Both the position numbers and the translations under genes were made by a program. The notes beneath the pieces were generated by a model. The model did not search any database and was not told the origin of the DNA. It saw nothing but the letters and a program-made list of their open reading frames with translations. 64,000 nt of DNA from Pseudomonas sp. NCCP-436 (GTDB lineage: Bacteria > Pseudomonadota > Gammaproteobacteria > Pseudomonadales > Pseudomonadaceae). Below are positions 9,099 to 19,348 of the stretch, in pieces. The DNA lies in NCBI RefSeq assembly GCF_019656335.1, contig NZ_BPLZ01000005.1:62001-126000 (forward strand), given 5' to 3'. Every line of letters begins with the position of its first letter. The stretch's first letter is position 1.

Positions 9099-10406
9099 AT
9101 GAGCACCACCCGCAAAGCCTACCGCGCCGCCATCCTGCACAGCCTTGCCGATCCGGCGGTGGCAGGCATCGAGTCGTCCTACCAGTACTTCGAGGACGGC
9201 ATCCTGCTGATCGAGAACGGCCAGGTTGCCGAGGTTGGTGAGGCCGCCAGCCTGCTGCCGAAGCTGAACGGGGTGGATATCCAGGAATACCGCGATGCGC
9301 TGATCACCCCCGGCTTCATCGACACCCATATCCACTACCCGCAGACCGGCATGATCGCCTCCTACGGCGAACAGCTGCTCGACTGGCTCAATACCTACAC
9401 CTTCCCTACCGAGCGGCAGTTCGCCGACAAGTCCCATGCGGCGGACGTGGCGGCGATCTTCCTCAACGAACTGCTGCGCAACGGCACCACCACCGCACTG
9501 GTATTCGGTACCGTGCACCCGCAGTCGGTAGACGCCTTCTTCGAGGCGGCCCTGGCACTGAACCTGCGCATGATCGCCGGCAAGGTGCTGATGGATCGCA
9601 ACGCTCCGGACTACCTGACCGATACGGCAGAAAGCGGTTACGCCGAAAGCAAGGCGCTGATCGAGCGCTGGCACGGCAAGGGCCGTCTGCACTACGCCGT
9701 CACCCCGCGCTTTGCCCCCACCAGCACGCCGGAACAGCTGGATCTGGCCGGTAAGCTGCTGCGGGAATATCCGGATCTGTATATGCACACCCACCTGTCC
9801 GAGAACCGCAAGGAAATCGAGTGGGTCAAGGAACTGTTCCCGGAGCGCAAGGGTTACCTCGACGTCTACGATCATCACAAGCTGACCGGCCCACGCGCGG
9901 TGTTCGCCCATGGCGTGCATCTGTGCGACGACGAGTGCAAGCGTCTGGCGGAGACTGGCTCGGCAGTGGCCTTCTGCCCCACTTCCAACCTGTTCCTCGG
10001 CAGCGGCCTGTTCAATCTGAACAAGCTGGAGCAGCACGGTGTGCGCGTCGGCCTGGGCACAGATGTGGGCGCCGGCACCAGTTTCAGCCAGCTGCAATCG
10101 CTCAACGAGGCCTACAAGGTGATGCAGCTGCAGAGCAAGAAGCTCGACCCGTTCAAATCGCTGTACCTGGCAACCCTGGGTGGTGCCAACGCACTGTATC
10201 TGGACGACCGCCTGGGCAACTTCCTGCCGGGCAAGGACGCCGACTTCGTGGTGCTCGACTACAACGCCACGCCGCTGATGAGTTACCGCATGCAGCAGGC
10301 CCGCAGTCTGGAGGAACGTCTGTTTGCCCTGACCATGCTTGGCGACGACCGTGCCGTAAAGGAAACCTTCGCCGCCGGCGTATCGGTACACCGCCGCGAC
10401 GCCTGA
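9099..10406 (+). CDS. guaD: Guanine deaminase
   Basis: GuaD (435 residues) hydrolyses guanine to xanthine and ammonia, feeding the XDH encoded upstream. Amidohydrolase zinc ligands are visible: His77 and His79 in FIDTHIHYPQT, the HTHLSENRKEIEWV motif, FAHGVHLCDDE, and the late Asp in GLGTDVGAGTSFSQL. FCPTSNLFLGSG is typical of the guanine deaminase branch. The length is normal. A strong terminator follows within 15 bases of the stop, closing the xdh-gua operon. Confidence 0.96.
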   Translation: MSTTRKAYRAAILHSLADPAVAGIESSYQYFEDGILLIENGQVAEVGEAASLLPKLNGVDIQEYRDALITPGFIDTHIHYPQTGMIASYGEQLLDWLNTYTFPTERQFADKSHAADVAAIFLNELLRNGTTTALVFGTVHPQSVDAFFEAALALNLRMIAGKVLMDRNAPDYLTDTAESGYAESKALIERWHGKGRLHYAVTPRFAPTSTPEQLDLAGKLLREYPDLYMHTHLSENRKEIEWVKELFPERKGYLDVYDHHKLTGPRAVFAHGVHLCDDECKRLAETGSAVAFCPTSNLFLGSGLFNLNKLEQHGVRVGLGTDVGAGTSFSQLQSLNEAYKVMQLQSKKLDPFKSLYLATLGGANALYLDDRLGNFLPGKDADFVVLDYNATPLMSYRMQQARSLEERLFALTMLGDDRAVKETFAAGVSVHRRDA

Positions 10407-10414
10407 GTGGAAGC

Positions 10415-10445
10415 GAAAAGCCCCGGACTCTCCGGGGCTTTTCGC
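10415..10445 (+). terminator. Intrinsic terminator of the xdh-guaD operon
   Basis: A 9-bp stem (AGCCCCGGA / TCCGGGGCT, 10419-10439) with a 3-base loop is followed by TTTT on the plus strand. The AAAAG on its left also gives it some bidirectional character. Confidence 0.9.
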
Positions 10446-10466
10446 TGATGCCGACAGCCAGGCTCG

Positions 10467-10507
10467 GTACGAAACGCGCCTGCGCTCGATGAGGCTTCGT
10501 TTCGTAC
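10467..10507. repeat. Inverted repeat GTACGAAACG
   Basis: GTACGAAACG at 10467-10476 is repeated as its exact complement at 10498-10507, with 21 bases between. It lies in the short convergent gap between guaD and the 2-hydroxyacid dehydrogenase gene and could act as a terminator-like structure for the minus-strand gene, or be a dispersed repeat. Confidence 0.6.
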
Positions 10508-10512
10508 GAAAC

Positions 10513-11445
10513 CTAGTAACCGCGGGCGAAATCCACTTCACCGCGCAGCGCTTGCCGGTTCTGCCAGCGCGCCAGATTGTCGAGAAACAGCTCAGTCATC
10601 AGCGCCGGATCAGTAGGTGCCGAGCTGTGCCCGGTCAGCAACAGACGCGGCGCCGTCCAGAACGGATGGCCGGGTGGCAGAGGCTCCTCGCGGCAGACAT
10701 CAATCACCGCGCCGGCCAACTGCTGCCGTTCCAGCGCTGCGACCAGATCCGCCTCCACCACCGCCGTGCCACGCCCGGAGTTGATCAGCAGCGCCTCGGG
10801 GCGGAAACATGCCAACAACGCAGCATCGTAGATATCGCGCGTGGCCGGGGTATCCGGCAGCAGATTGACCACGTAGTCGGCCCAACCGACCTGCTCAGCC
10901 AGTGATTCAAGCCCCGTCACCTCACTGAACGGCACCTGCCGGCGCGGCTGGCTGGCAATGCCACGCAGCAACACCCCGAATGGCAGAAGAAATTCGGCCA
11001 CACGCTGGCCGATGTCGCCGCAGCCAACGATCAGCACCCGCCGCCCGTTCAGGCTGCGCGGCAGACTGTTGTCCCAGCGCTGCTCGATCTGCGACTGCAG
11101 GCGAGCGAACAGACGCCGTTCATGGGCCAACATATGGCCCAGCACATACTCGGCCATGACCTGACCGAAAATCCCCACCGCACGGCTCAGTCGGTAGTCG
11201 CGCGGCAAGTCGTCAGCCAGCAGCGGCGTGATCCCGGCCCAGGTGGACTGTAACCAACGCGGGCGCAACCCCTGACGCAACAGTGGTGCCAGCAGGCTCG
11301 GTTCCCCCAGCCATACCTCACATGTCGCAGCCTGCGCCTCCAGGATTTCACTATCACAGGCAGCCACACACTGCAGATCTGCACGGATGGCGGAGAGCCG
11401 CTGCGCGTAGATGGCGTGATCCTGTTCGGCAATCAGCAGTCGCAT
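10513..11445 (-). CDS. D-2-hydroxyacid dehydrogenase family protein
   Basis: This is a 310-residue NAD(P)-dependent oxidoreductase of the D-isomer-specific 2-hydroxyacid dehydrogenase family, perhaps a glyoxylate/hydroxypyruvate reductase. The nucleotide-binding fold shows RRVLIVGCGDIGQRVAEFLL. The NAD-binding helix region contains LLINSGRGTAVVEADLVAAL, and the family Glu appears in VIDVCREEPLPPGHPFW. The C-terminal catalytic His is in LLLTGHSSAP. It sits 3 bases after the YcgL gene and in the same direction as rnd, so the three may be one transcript. The substrate cannot be read from sequence. Confidence 0.9.
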   Translation of the reverse strand: MRLLIAEQDHAIYAQRLSAIRADLQCVAACDSEILEAQAATCEVWLGEPSLLAPLLRQGLRPRWLQSTWAGITPLLADDLPRDYRLSRAVGIFGQVMAEYVLGHMLAHERRLFARLQSQIEQRWDNSLPRSLNGRRVLIVGCGDIGQRVAEFLLPFGVLLRGIASQPRRQVPFSEVTGLESLAEQVGWADYVVNLLPDTPATRDIYDAALLACFRPEALLINSGRGTAVVEADLVAALERQQLAGAVIDVCREEPLPPGHPFWTAPRLLLTGHSSAPTDPALMTELFLDNLARWQNRQALRGEVDFARGY

Positions 11446-11448
11446 GAC

Positions 11449-11742
11449 TTACACCGGGTCATTGCGGCGCAACAGTTCGTCCGGCAGGTGCTGGATGTAC
11501 TCATCCTCCGGTGGCGGCATCTGCAGGTGATAGCCCTGTTTCTCGAGGTTCTCCAGCACTTGGCCGATATCCTCACGCGCCAGCTTGCGCTCCGGCGTCA
11601 GCACCAGGTCAAAGGCATGCACCGGCGGCCCGAACAGCGCCAGCAGGCCCTCTGGCACGCGGCTCAGTGCTTCGGCCTTGAGCACGTAAAGGTACATCTC
11701 GTTCTTACGTGGACTCTTGTAAATGGAACAGATGCGTTTCAC
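11449..11742 (-). CDS. YcgL domain-containing protein
   Basis: A 97-residue protein of the YcgL family (DUF709), starting [20 protein letters not shown] and continuing with a [19 protein letters not shown] segment typical of it. The molecular function is not established. It lies about 50 bases after rnd and 3 bases before the dehydrogenase gene. The association of ycgL with rnd is one I recognise from other Pseudomonas, though what links them is unclear. Confidence 0.9.
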   Translation of the reverse strand: MKRICSIYKSPRKNEMYLYVLKAEALSRVPEGLLALFGPPVHAFDLVLTPERKLAREDIGQVLENLEKQGYHLQMPPPEDEYIQHLPDELLRRNDPV

Positions 11743-11791
11743 GCAGATTTTCTCCTTCGATGGCCTGCAGGGCCTTGAATGACCGGACGGA

Positions 11792-12913
11792 TCAGCGCTT
11801 CGCGAGGAAGTCGAGCAGAGCCTGCCCCATCAGCTCCCGGCGCCAGCCTCGCAGCGAATCGGGCAGTTGGTAAGGCCCATCGGGATAACCGCTCTTGAGC
11901 AACGCCTCCAGGCTCTTCTTGCGCAGCATCAGCTCTGGCGCAATATCCAGCCGCTCGGCCTCACGCTGACCAATCGCACGCAGTTTCTTCAGTATCGCCG
12001 CAGCTTCCAGGGGGAGTGGCTCAGGTAGTGGCTGTGGCCACTGCTCCGGAGGCAACGCGGCAGCCTCACGGATTAATTGCAGCAGGGTTTCGCCATCCTG
12101 TCGCACGGTTCGCGGGTGCATGTCATCGATACGCGCCAGAGCCGCCAGATTGTCCGGCTGAGTACGCGCCAGTGGCCACAGCGAATGCTCGCGCAGGATG
12201 CGGTTGCGTGGCAGGTCACGGGTGCGCGCCTCACGCTCGCGCCAGGCACACAGCACACGCAGCACAGCCAGTTGTTGAGATCCAAGGCGCCAGGCCAGCT
12301 TGACTTCGCGCCAGGCCTCCAGCGGATCACTCTCGCTCCCCAGATTGGCCACCAGCTCGGCACCGTCCTCCAGCACCCAGTCGAACTTCTGCCGCGACAG
12401 GCGCGTCTCCAGAGCCCGGTATATCTCCACCAGATGCAGCACGTCCTCCGCAGCGTAGCGTACCTGCAGTTCGGAAAGCGGACGCTGCAGCCAGTCTGAA
12501 CGGGTTTCCCCCTTCGGCAGCTCGATGCCCAGCAACGCCTGCACCAGCCGCGAATAGCCCATGGAGAAGCCGATATTGAGATAGCCGGCAGCCAGCTGCG
12601 TATCGAACAGCGGGCTCGGCAGCACGCCAGTCAGGCGCAGGAACACCTCCAGATCCTCACTGCACGAGTGCAGCACCTTGATCACTTCCGGCGCCTGCAG
12701 GAGTGTGGCAAAGGGTGACCAGTCACCGATCGATAGCGGATCGATCAGGTAGGCCTGAGCGCCGCAGCTGACCTGCAGCAGGCCGGCCACAGGATAGAAG
12801 GTATCCACGCGCATGAACTCGGTGTCCAGCGCGACGAAGGGCTGCGCCAGCCAGGCCGCACAGTGCTCGGCCAGGCTGGCATCGTCGAGAATCCAGTGAA
12901 TGTCGTTGGCCAC
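11792..12913 (-). CDS. rnd: Ribonuclease D
   Basis: RNase D (373 residues) is a 3'-5' exoribonuclease that trims tRNA precursors and other structured RNAs. The DEDD metal site is visible: Asp30 and Glu32 in [10 protein letters not shown], Asp87 in [11 protein letters not shown], and Tyr153/Asp157 in YAAEDVLHL. An HRDC domain follows (about residues 205-290, with [20 protein letters not shown]). The length is normal for the family. It is first of a three-gene minus-strand group with ycgL and the dehydrogenase gene and is divergent from the SMP-30-like gene. Confidence 0.95.
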   Translation of the reverse strand: MANDIHWILDDASLAEHCAAWLAQPFVALDTEFMRVDTFYPVAGLLQVSCGAQAYLIDPLSIGDWSPFATLLQAPEVIKVLHSCSEDLEVFLRLTGVLPSPLFDTQLAAGYLNIGFSMGYSRLVQALLGIELPKGETRSDWLQRPLSELQVRYAAEDVLHLVEIYRALETRLSRQKFDWVLEDGAELVANLGSESDPLEAWREVKLAWRLGSQQLAVLRVLCAWREREARTRDLPRNRILREHSLWPLARTQPDNLAALARIDDMHPRTVRQDGETLLQLIREAAALPPEQWPQPLPEPLPLEAAAILKKLRAIGQREAERLDIAPELMLRKKSLEALLKSGYPDGPYQLPDSLRGWRRELMGQALLDFLAKR

Positions 12914-13073
12914 GCGGCTCTCCCATCAACAATGGCGCGCAGTATATATGCCTGGGAAGGATGCCGGACATTCATCCGCTCAATCCACTACCGACAGCCT
13001 CCGGTCTTCCCGGTAAGCTGGCCGCCCGGAGCCCGATTGAACCGCCGGGTACCAGTACATGGGAATTACAACA

Positions 13074-14126
13074 ATGAAGAAACTGCTGCTTCTGCCGCTG
13101 GCGGCCGTCATCGGCTATCTGACCCTGACACCCAGCCCTATCGACCCGCTGTCCTGGCAAGCTCCCGAGCCGCCAGCCATGATCGGCGTGCTGGAACCCA
13201 ACGACACTCTAATGAAGGCCGAACTGCTCGCCCGCAGGCAAATCCACGGCCCGGAAGACACAGCAGTAGACGGCCACAACCGTATCTACGCCAGCCTGCA
13301 GAACGGGGGCATCATCCGCCTGCTGGCCGACGGCAGTCTGGAGACCTTCGCCGACACCGGCGGCCGCCCGCTGGGCATGGACTTCGATGCCGCAGGCAAC
13401 CTGATCGTCGCCGACGCCTACAAGGGTCTGCTGCGCATTGATCCACAGGGCGCGATTCAGGTGCTGAGCACCGAGGCCGAAGGCATGCCCTTCGCTTTCA
13501 CCAACGACCTGGATATCGCCAGCGACGGCACCATCTACTTCAGCGACGCCTCCTCACGCTTCCAGCAGCCGGACTACCTGCTCGACCTGTTGGAAGCCCG
13601 TCCACACGGTCGCCTGCTTGCCTTCGATCCGGTCAGCGGCAAAACCCGCGTACTGCTCAAGAATCTGTACTTTGCCAACGGCGTAGCCTTGTCGGCCAAC
13701 GAGGACTTCGTACTGGTCAATGAAACCTATCGCTACCGCATCACCCGCTATTGGCTCAAGGGCGACAAGGCAGGCCAGCATGAGGTGTTCATCGACAACC
13801 TGCCCGGCCTGCCGGACAACCTGCAAGGCGACCGCCAGGGCACCTTCTGGGTCGCCCTGCCCTCGCCACGCAAGGCCGATGCCGACTTCCTCCAACGCCA
13901 CCCCTGGCTCAAGGCACAACTGGCCAAGCTGCCACGTTTCATGTGGCCGAAAGCTAAACCCTATGGCCTGGTGATTGCTCTGGACGAGAACGGCAGCATC
14001 GTGCGCAGCCTGCACGATCCCAGCGGCACCCACCTGCGCATGATCACCTCGGTCAAGCCGGTCGGCGATCAGCTGTACTTCGGTAGTCTGGACAACGACC
14101 GCATCGGTCGCCTGCAGCTGCACTGA
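13074..14126 (+). CDS. SMP-30/strictosidine synthase-like beta-propeller protein
   Basis: A 350-residue protein with an N-terminal hydrophobic segment (MKKLLLLPLAAVIGYLTL), so it is membrane-anchored or exported. The rest looks like a six-bladed propeller of the SMP-30/gluconolactonase/strictosidine synthase group: GPEDTAVDGHNRIYASLQNG, GRPLGMDFDAAGNLIVADAY, FTNDLDIASDGTIYFSDASS and LYFANGVALSANEDFVLVNE. Such proteins are often calcium-dependent lactonases or esterases; the substrate is unknown. I prefer the ATG at 13074, with GGGA 8 bases upstream, over the ATG at 13059, which would put five extra residues before the signal. Confidence 0.85.
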   Translation: MKKLLLLPLAAVIGYLTLTPSPIDPLSWQAPEPPAMIGVLEPNDTLMKAELLARRQIHGPEDTAVDGHNRIYASLQNGGIIRLLADGSLETFADTGGRPLGMDFDAAGNLIVADAYKGLLRIDPQGAIQVLSTEAEGMPFAFTNDLDIASDGTIYFSDASSRFQQPDYLLDLLEARPHGRLLAFDPVSGKTRVLLKNLYFANGVALSANEDFVLVNETYRYRITRYWLKGDKAGQHEVFIDNLPGLPDNLQGDRQGTFWVALPSPRKADADFLQRHPWLKAQLAKLPRFMWPKAKPYGLVIALDENGSIVRSLHDPSGTHLRMITSVKPVGDQLYFGSLDNDRIGRLQLH

Positions 14127-14157
14127 CAAAAAGCCCCGGCATAGCCGGGGCTCTTCT
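14127..14157. terminator. Terminator between convergent genes
   Basis: A 9-bp stem (AGCCCCGGC / GCCGGGGCT) with a 3-base loop is flanked by AAAAA on the left and CTTCT on the right. It serves the SMP-30-like gene on the plus strand. With the A-run read as U on the other strand, it serves gdhA even better. Confidence 0.85.
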
Positions 14158-14172
14158 AGTCCTCCGGGCGAA

Positions 14173-15549
<1,377 letters not shown>

Positions 15550-15630
15550 TTAGCAGGCGAGCAAGCCCCAAAACAGATCAAAATGTCGCCTTAATGAAAC
15601 TTTTTAGTGCCACGACCTGCAAGAGCACAT

Positions 15631-15655
15631 CAAACCCCGCTCAGAAGCGGGCTAT
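15631..15655 (-). terminator. Probable terminator of the acyltransferase gene
   Basis: CCCGCT/AGCGGG (15636-15651) form a 6-bp stem with a TCTG-type tetraloop 20 bases past the acyltransferase stop. Reading leftwards, the stem is followed by GTTTG, a short U-run, so strength is moderate. Confidence 0.5.
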
Positions 15656-15674
15656 GTCGCACCAAAAATAGACG

Positions 15675-16481
15675 CTATTTCGCCCTATTTTCGATCATCT
15701 CGACTTCAAAGGGCTGCGTCTCTACCCTTGTCTCTCCTTCGCTCAACAACTGCTGCATAGTCTGACGGGTGTCGTCCATCAGCGCGGCCATGTCATCCCG
15801 GCTGTAGCGACAGGTATCGATGGGAGCGCCAATGGCCAACTGCACCGACTGATTCAGGTTCAACCTCCAGGTTCGCGCCGGCAATACCTGATGGATGCCG
15901 CGGATAGCCACTGGAACGATGACCGCATCAGTATCGAAGGCCAGGTGAAAACATCCCTTCTTGAATGGCTGCAAACGCCCGTCAGGCGAACGCGTGCCTT
16001 CCGGCGCGGCCCACAGCACGATACCGCTTTCCATCATCTGGCGCGCCAGCTCCAGATCACGACGCGCCTGCTGAGGGTTGTGCCGGGCCACGAATGGGAA
16101 TTCGGCCATGCGCATGGCCCGACCGAGAAAAGGAATGCGAAACAGCTCGCTCTTGGCCAGCATGCGGATCGAGCCCGGTAGCGCGACAAAGCTGACCGGA
16201 ATGTCGTAATGACTGGAGTGAGTGCACAGAATCAGATAACGTCGACCGTCACTGAAGTCCGGGCAGTCGCCCTGCACCGTCAGACGCAGCCCCACCAGAC
16301 GCAGCAGCGCCGCCGACCAGACGCGGGTGTAACGGTCAACGTGTTCTCGGCGCAGCCGTCCGAGGACGGCCCGGCCCATTACCAGCAGGCAGAAATACAG
16401 GGTCACGACAACCGTCCCCAGTGCAACGCCGGCGCGCCGGGCCAGGTTGGCATGGCGTGAAGCAGGTAGCAGACTCAACAT
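15675..16481 (-). CDS. 1-acyl-sn-glycerol-3-phosphate acyltransferase (PlsC-like)
   Basis: A 268-residue inner-membrane acyltransferase that likely acylates lysophosphatidic acid to phosphatidic acid. Motif I H-x4-D is CTHSSHYDIP (His88, Asp93), and motif III is WAAPEGTRSPDGRLQPFKKG (PEGTR at 160-164). The motif IV region reads VPVAIRGI. A membrane segment covers about residues 17-38 (AGVALGTVVVTLYFCLLVMG). The ATG at 16481 has GGAG upstream. The open frame extends another 277 codons 5', but that part is antisense to sseA and not credible as protein. It is divergent from sseA. Other glycerolipid substrates are possible. Confidence 0.9.
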   Translation of the reverse strand: MLSLLPASRHANLARRAGVALGTVVVTLYFCLLVMGRAVLGRLRREHVDRYTRVWSAALLRLVGLRLTVQGDCPDFSDGRRYLILCTHSSHYDIPVSFVALPGSIRMLAKSELFRIPFLGRAMRMAEFPFVARHNPQQARRDLELARQMMESGIVLWAAPEGTRSPDGRLQPFKKGCFHLAFDTDAVIVPVAIRGIHQVLPARTWRLNLNQSVQLAIGAPIDTCRYSRDDMAALMDDTRQTMQQLLSEGETRVETQPFEVEMIENRAK

Positions 16482-16565
16482 CACAGGGCTCCTTCTTGGC
16501 GGGAGATCAAACGGCGGGCTAGGCGATAAGATGCCTGCAAAGCCTAAGACGACACAGGAGGCAAT

Positions 16566-17420
16566 ATGCCATTGGCACAGCTGATCAGCACGGAACAACT
16601 TCACCAGCGCCTGGGTGAAAACAATCTCATATTGCTCGACTGTCGCTTCGCTCTGGAAGAGCCGGCCTACGGCCGCCGCAGCTATTTGGACGGCCATATC
16701 CCGGGCGCCCATTTCCTCGATCTGGAACAGGATCTGTCGGCTCCGGTGATTAGTGGTGTCACCGGCCGTCATCCGCTGCCCGACCCCAGCGCACTGGTCG
16801 AACGTCTGCGCGCCTGCGGACTGCGCGCAGACAGCCAGGTGGTGATCTATGACGACGGCCCCGGCGCCTTTGCCGCCCGTGCCTGGTGGCTGCTGTTGTG
16901 GCTGGGCAAACGAGATGGCCTGTACCTGCTCGACGGAGGCCTCAAGGCCTGGCGCGAGGCTGGCCTGACACTGGACAGCCAGCCGCCAACCGCCGGCAAC
17001 GGAGACTTCTGCGCCAGCCCGGACGACAGTCTGGTGCTGAGCGCCGAGCAACTGCTGCTGCGCCTGGGCAGCAGCGACCTGACACTGCTCGATGCTCGCG
17101 CCCTGCCGCGCTTTCGCGGCGAAGTGGAGCCTATCGACCCGGTGGCCGGACACATCCCGGGGGCACAGTGCGCGGCATTCACCGACAACCTCGGAGTCGA
17201 TGGCCGCTTCCTTCCCCGCGAAGCCCTGCGCGAGCGCTTTGATCGTCTGCGCGGCGAACGACCACTGAACAACCTGGTGGCTTATTGTGGTTCCGGCGTC
17301 ACCGCCTGCCACAACCTGTTCGCCATGAACCTGGCCGGCTACCCGCTGGCACCACTATATGCTGGCTCCTGGAGCGAGTGGATCACCGATCCGGCCCGCC
17401 CCGTAGCCACTGGCAATTGA
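16566..17420 (+). CDS. sseA: 3-mercaptopyruvate/thiosulfate sulfurtransferase
   Basis: A two-rhodanese-domain sulfurtransferase of 284 residues. The N-terminal domain is the inactive scaffold (DCRFALEEPAYGRRSYLDGH). The C-terminal domain has the active-site loop CGSGVTACH with Cys241. That CG(S/T)GVTA loop points to the 3-mercaptopyruvate type rather than the thiosulfate type (CRxGxR/T). It moves sulfur to cyanide or other thiophiles in the cytoplasm. The ATG is preceded by a strong AGGAGG. About 460 bases without a gene follow. Confidence 0.93.
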   Translation: MPLAQLISTEQLHQRLGENNLILLDCRFALEEPAYGRRSYLDGHIPGAHFLDLEQDLSAPVISGVTGRHPLPDPSALVERLRACGLRADSQVVIYDDGPGAFAARAWWLLLWLGKRDGLYLLDGGLKAWREAGLTLDSQPPTAGNGDFCASPDDSLVLSAEQLLLRLGSSDLTLLDARALPRFRGEVEPIDPVAGHIPGAQCAAFTDNLGVDGRFLPREALRERFDRLRGERPLNNLVAYCGSGVTACHNLFAMNLAGYPLAPLYAGSWSEWITDPARPVATGN

Positions 17421-17882
17421 CACCTGCTTGCAATCGCCCACCCGGCATACCCACAAACTCCGCCGTGAAACCTGGCTTAAACGCCAAAAGATCACAGCAG
17501 CCATGAAAATGAGCAGCCCGGCAGAGTCTTCTGGCCAGACTACCAGCTTGACGACTCTGCCTGCCCTCCCAGCCCCGGCGCTGCGCACGACTACCACGGC
17601 AATAACTGCCAGCGATCTCTAATCCCTTCAAGGCCACATCATCTCGACCGACGCCTGCCAGGGCAATCAGCCCACTAGCCTGCAGAATCATTCCAGCGCA
17701 TGCGGTCTGAGCATAGGGACAAACTTACCAAAGCCGTCCCGGCCATCAGAACAACATCAAGATGCCAGCATGATCATGAAAATTGTCAGACAATCTTAAC
17801 TTTTTACTGAACTTTATCGACTTGGCAGCAGTCCACAAACCCTGTAGCGTGCGCCCCCTCGCCTCACCACAGGAGCTTCCCC
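17421..17882. other. Non-coding stretch upstream of the fadL-like gene
   Basis: About 460 bases between sseA and the porin gene. Short open frames occur on both strands, but none has a start site, family resemblance or sensible composition, so I call no gene. The right third becomes AT-richer and holds a candidate regulatory palindrome. I see no clear terminator for sseA. Confidence 0.6.
17782..17794. promoter_or_regulatory. Palindrome upstream of the FadL-type porin gene
   Basis: ATTGTC-A-GACAAT is a perfect 6-bp-arm palindrome about 90 bases before the porin start, in an AT-rich segment (TCTTAACTTTTTACTGAAC follows). It could be an operator. It does not match the GAAAC-N4-GTTTC type site known for the Pseudomonas fatty-acid regulator PsrA. 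Confidence 0.4.
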
Positions 17883-19157
17883 GTGAGCCAACGTCTCCTC
17901 AAGACCGGTCTGGCCATCGCCATCAGCACCCTCTCCATCCATAGCCTGGCCAGCGGCTTCGCCCTCAACGAACAGAGCATCTCCGGTATGGGCACCTCCT
18001 TCGCTGGCCGCTCGTCATCCGCTGACGATGCCAGCACGGTGTTCGGCAACCCTGCCGGTATGGCGCGCCTCAAGCGCGACGAAATCTACGCCGGGGCCGC
18101 AGCAATCCATGCTCGCAGCGACATCCGCCAGCCCCACGCCAGCGTCGGCCCGCTCTCCCTGAGCGGCAGCAACGATGGCGACATGGTGCCGACCACTGGC
18201 GTACCCATGGGTTACTACGTCAAACCGCTGGACGACAAAGTGGCCTTCGGCCTCGGCATCTACGTACCGTTTGGCCTGATGACCGACTACGAGCGCAACT
18301 TTCAGGGCCGGTACTACGCAGACAAGAGCTACGTACGCGTCATCACAATCCAGCCGACCCTGAGCTATCGCTTCAACGACAAGCTGTCGGTAGGTTTCGG
18401 CCCTACCTTCAACCATATCGAGGGAGAACTGAGTTCCTCGCTGCTCAATCCACTGAGCCCCGGCAGCAATGACGGCAAGGTTCGCGTACGCGGTGACGAT
18501 ACCGCCGTGGGTTTCAATGTCGGCGTACTCTACGAATTCAGCCCCGCCACCCGCGTCGGCCTTACCTACCATTCACGGGTGAAATACCAGCTCGACGGCG
18601 ACACCCGGGTATCCGGCAGCGGCGCCCTGGCCGGTCTTGCCGGCAAGTATGACGCCAGTCTCGACCTGACCACGCCCGAGTCCGTGGACTTCTCGGTGAC
18701 CCACGAACTGACCGATGCGCTGACCCTGCATGCCGGCAGTACCTGGACGCGCTGGAGCCGATTCCAGGAAATCCGCGTGGAGAATGATTCCACCACCCTC
18801 CCGGCGAACCTTTCCACCATCACCGAAGAGCAAAACTGGCATGACACCTGGGCGCATGCCCTGGGCCTGTCCTATCGGCTGAACCCGCAGTGGACGCTAC
18901 GCACCGGCCTCGCCGTTGACCAGTCGCCGATCAACAACACCAACCGCTCGCCACGCATCCCCTCCGGCGACCGCACGATCTTCAGCCTGGGAGCCGGCTG
19001 GAGCCCGACTCAGGATCTGACCGTGGATCTGGCCTACTCCTACCTGCAGGAAGAATCGGTCAACGTAGCCCATCAAAGCCCAACGCGCGGCGACTACCGT
19101 GCACGCTATCGCAATAGCGCTCACGGCTTTGGCGCAGCACTCAGCTACCGCTTCTGA
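17883..19157 (+). CDS. FadL-type outer-membrane transporter (OmpP1/FadL family)
   Basis: A 424-residue outer-membrane beta-barrel with a signal peptide (about residues 1-24, ending SIHSLASG). The mature start, GFALNEQSISGMGTSFAGRS followed by NPAGMARL, is the FadL hatch/plug signature. The family imports long-chain fatty acids or hydrophobic aromatics. The protein ends YRF, an aromatic C-terminus as expected for BAM substrates. GTG at 17883 is chosen, with AGGAG 8 bases upstream. It stands as a single gene, and FadE earlier in the window makes fatty acids the likely cargo, though this is inferred. Confidence 0.9.
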   Translation: MSQRLLKTGLAIAISTLSIHSLASGFALNEQSISGMGTSFAGRSSSADDASTVFGNPAGMARLKRDEIYAGAAAIHARSDIRQPHASVGPLSLSGSNDGDMVPTTGVPMGYYVKPLDDKVAFGLGIYVPFGLMTDYERNFQGRYYADKSYVRVITIQPTLSYRFNDKLSVGFGPTFNHIEGELSSSLLNPLSPGSNDGKVRVRGDDTAVGFNVGVLYEFSPATRVGLTYHSRVKYQLDGDTRVSGSGALAGLAGKYDASLDLTTPESVDFSVTHELTDALTLHAGSTWTRWSRFQEIRVENDSTTLPANLSTITEEQNWHDTWAHALGLSYRLNPQWTLRTGLAVDQSPINNTNRSPRIPSGDRTIFSLGAGWSPTQDLTVDLAYSYLQEESVNVAHQSPTRGDYRARYRNSAHGFGAALSYRF

Positions 19158-19169
19158 TCATCTTTTGCT

Positions 19170-19192
19170 GGAGCCTGTTACTACAGGCTCTT
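19170..19192 (+). terminator. Probable terminator after the FadL-type gene
   Basis: A perfect 8-bp stem (GAGCCTGT / ACAGGCTC) with a 4-base loop begins 12 bases after the stop codon. Only TT follows, so the U-run is weak. Confidence 0.55.
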
Positions 19193-19225
19193 AGAGCCCG
19201 ATCCGATGGCCAACAAAGAGCGCAG

Positions 19226-19348
19226 CTAGCAGATACCGACACCCAGCTGCAGCAAGGCCAGCCCACCCTGGCGCCAGCCCCACCAGGCCAGCGCCAGCAA
19301 CCCCAGAACGAGCGCCAGGACGGCCAGCCACGACACCCAACGACTCAC
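19226..19348 (-). CDS. 40-aa membrane protein coupled to the MFS gene
   Basis: A 40-codon ORF on the minus strand starts with GTG and overlaps the stop of the upstream MFS gene as GTGA, the classic coupling junction. The product starts VSRWVSWLAVLALVLGLLAL, continues AWWGWRQGG and ends LLQLGVGIC. Residues 4-25 form one strong transmembrane helix rich in Leu and Trp, with Arg3 before it and Arg26 after it. I do not recognise a family. It may be a small partner or stabiliser of the transporter. Composition and junction make it more credible than a random ORF. Confidence 0.6.
   Translation of the reverse strand: MSRWVSWLAVLALVLGLLALAWWGWRQGGLALLQLGVGIC

Noticed and set aside
8895..10541. A 548-codon minus-strand frame over guaD
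   Set aside because: Antisense to a clear guanine deaminase; no motifs; starts inside unrelated sequence.
16482..17312. N-terminal 277-codon extension of the acyltransferase frame
   Set aside because: It is antisense to sseA. The acyltransferase with its own ribosome site begins at 16481.
17355..17691. Overlapping short frames downstream of sseA
   Set aside because: Arg/Gly/Trp-rich shadows on both strands without starts or family resemblance.
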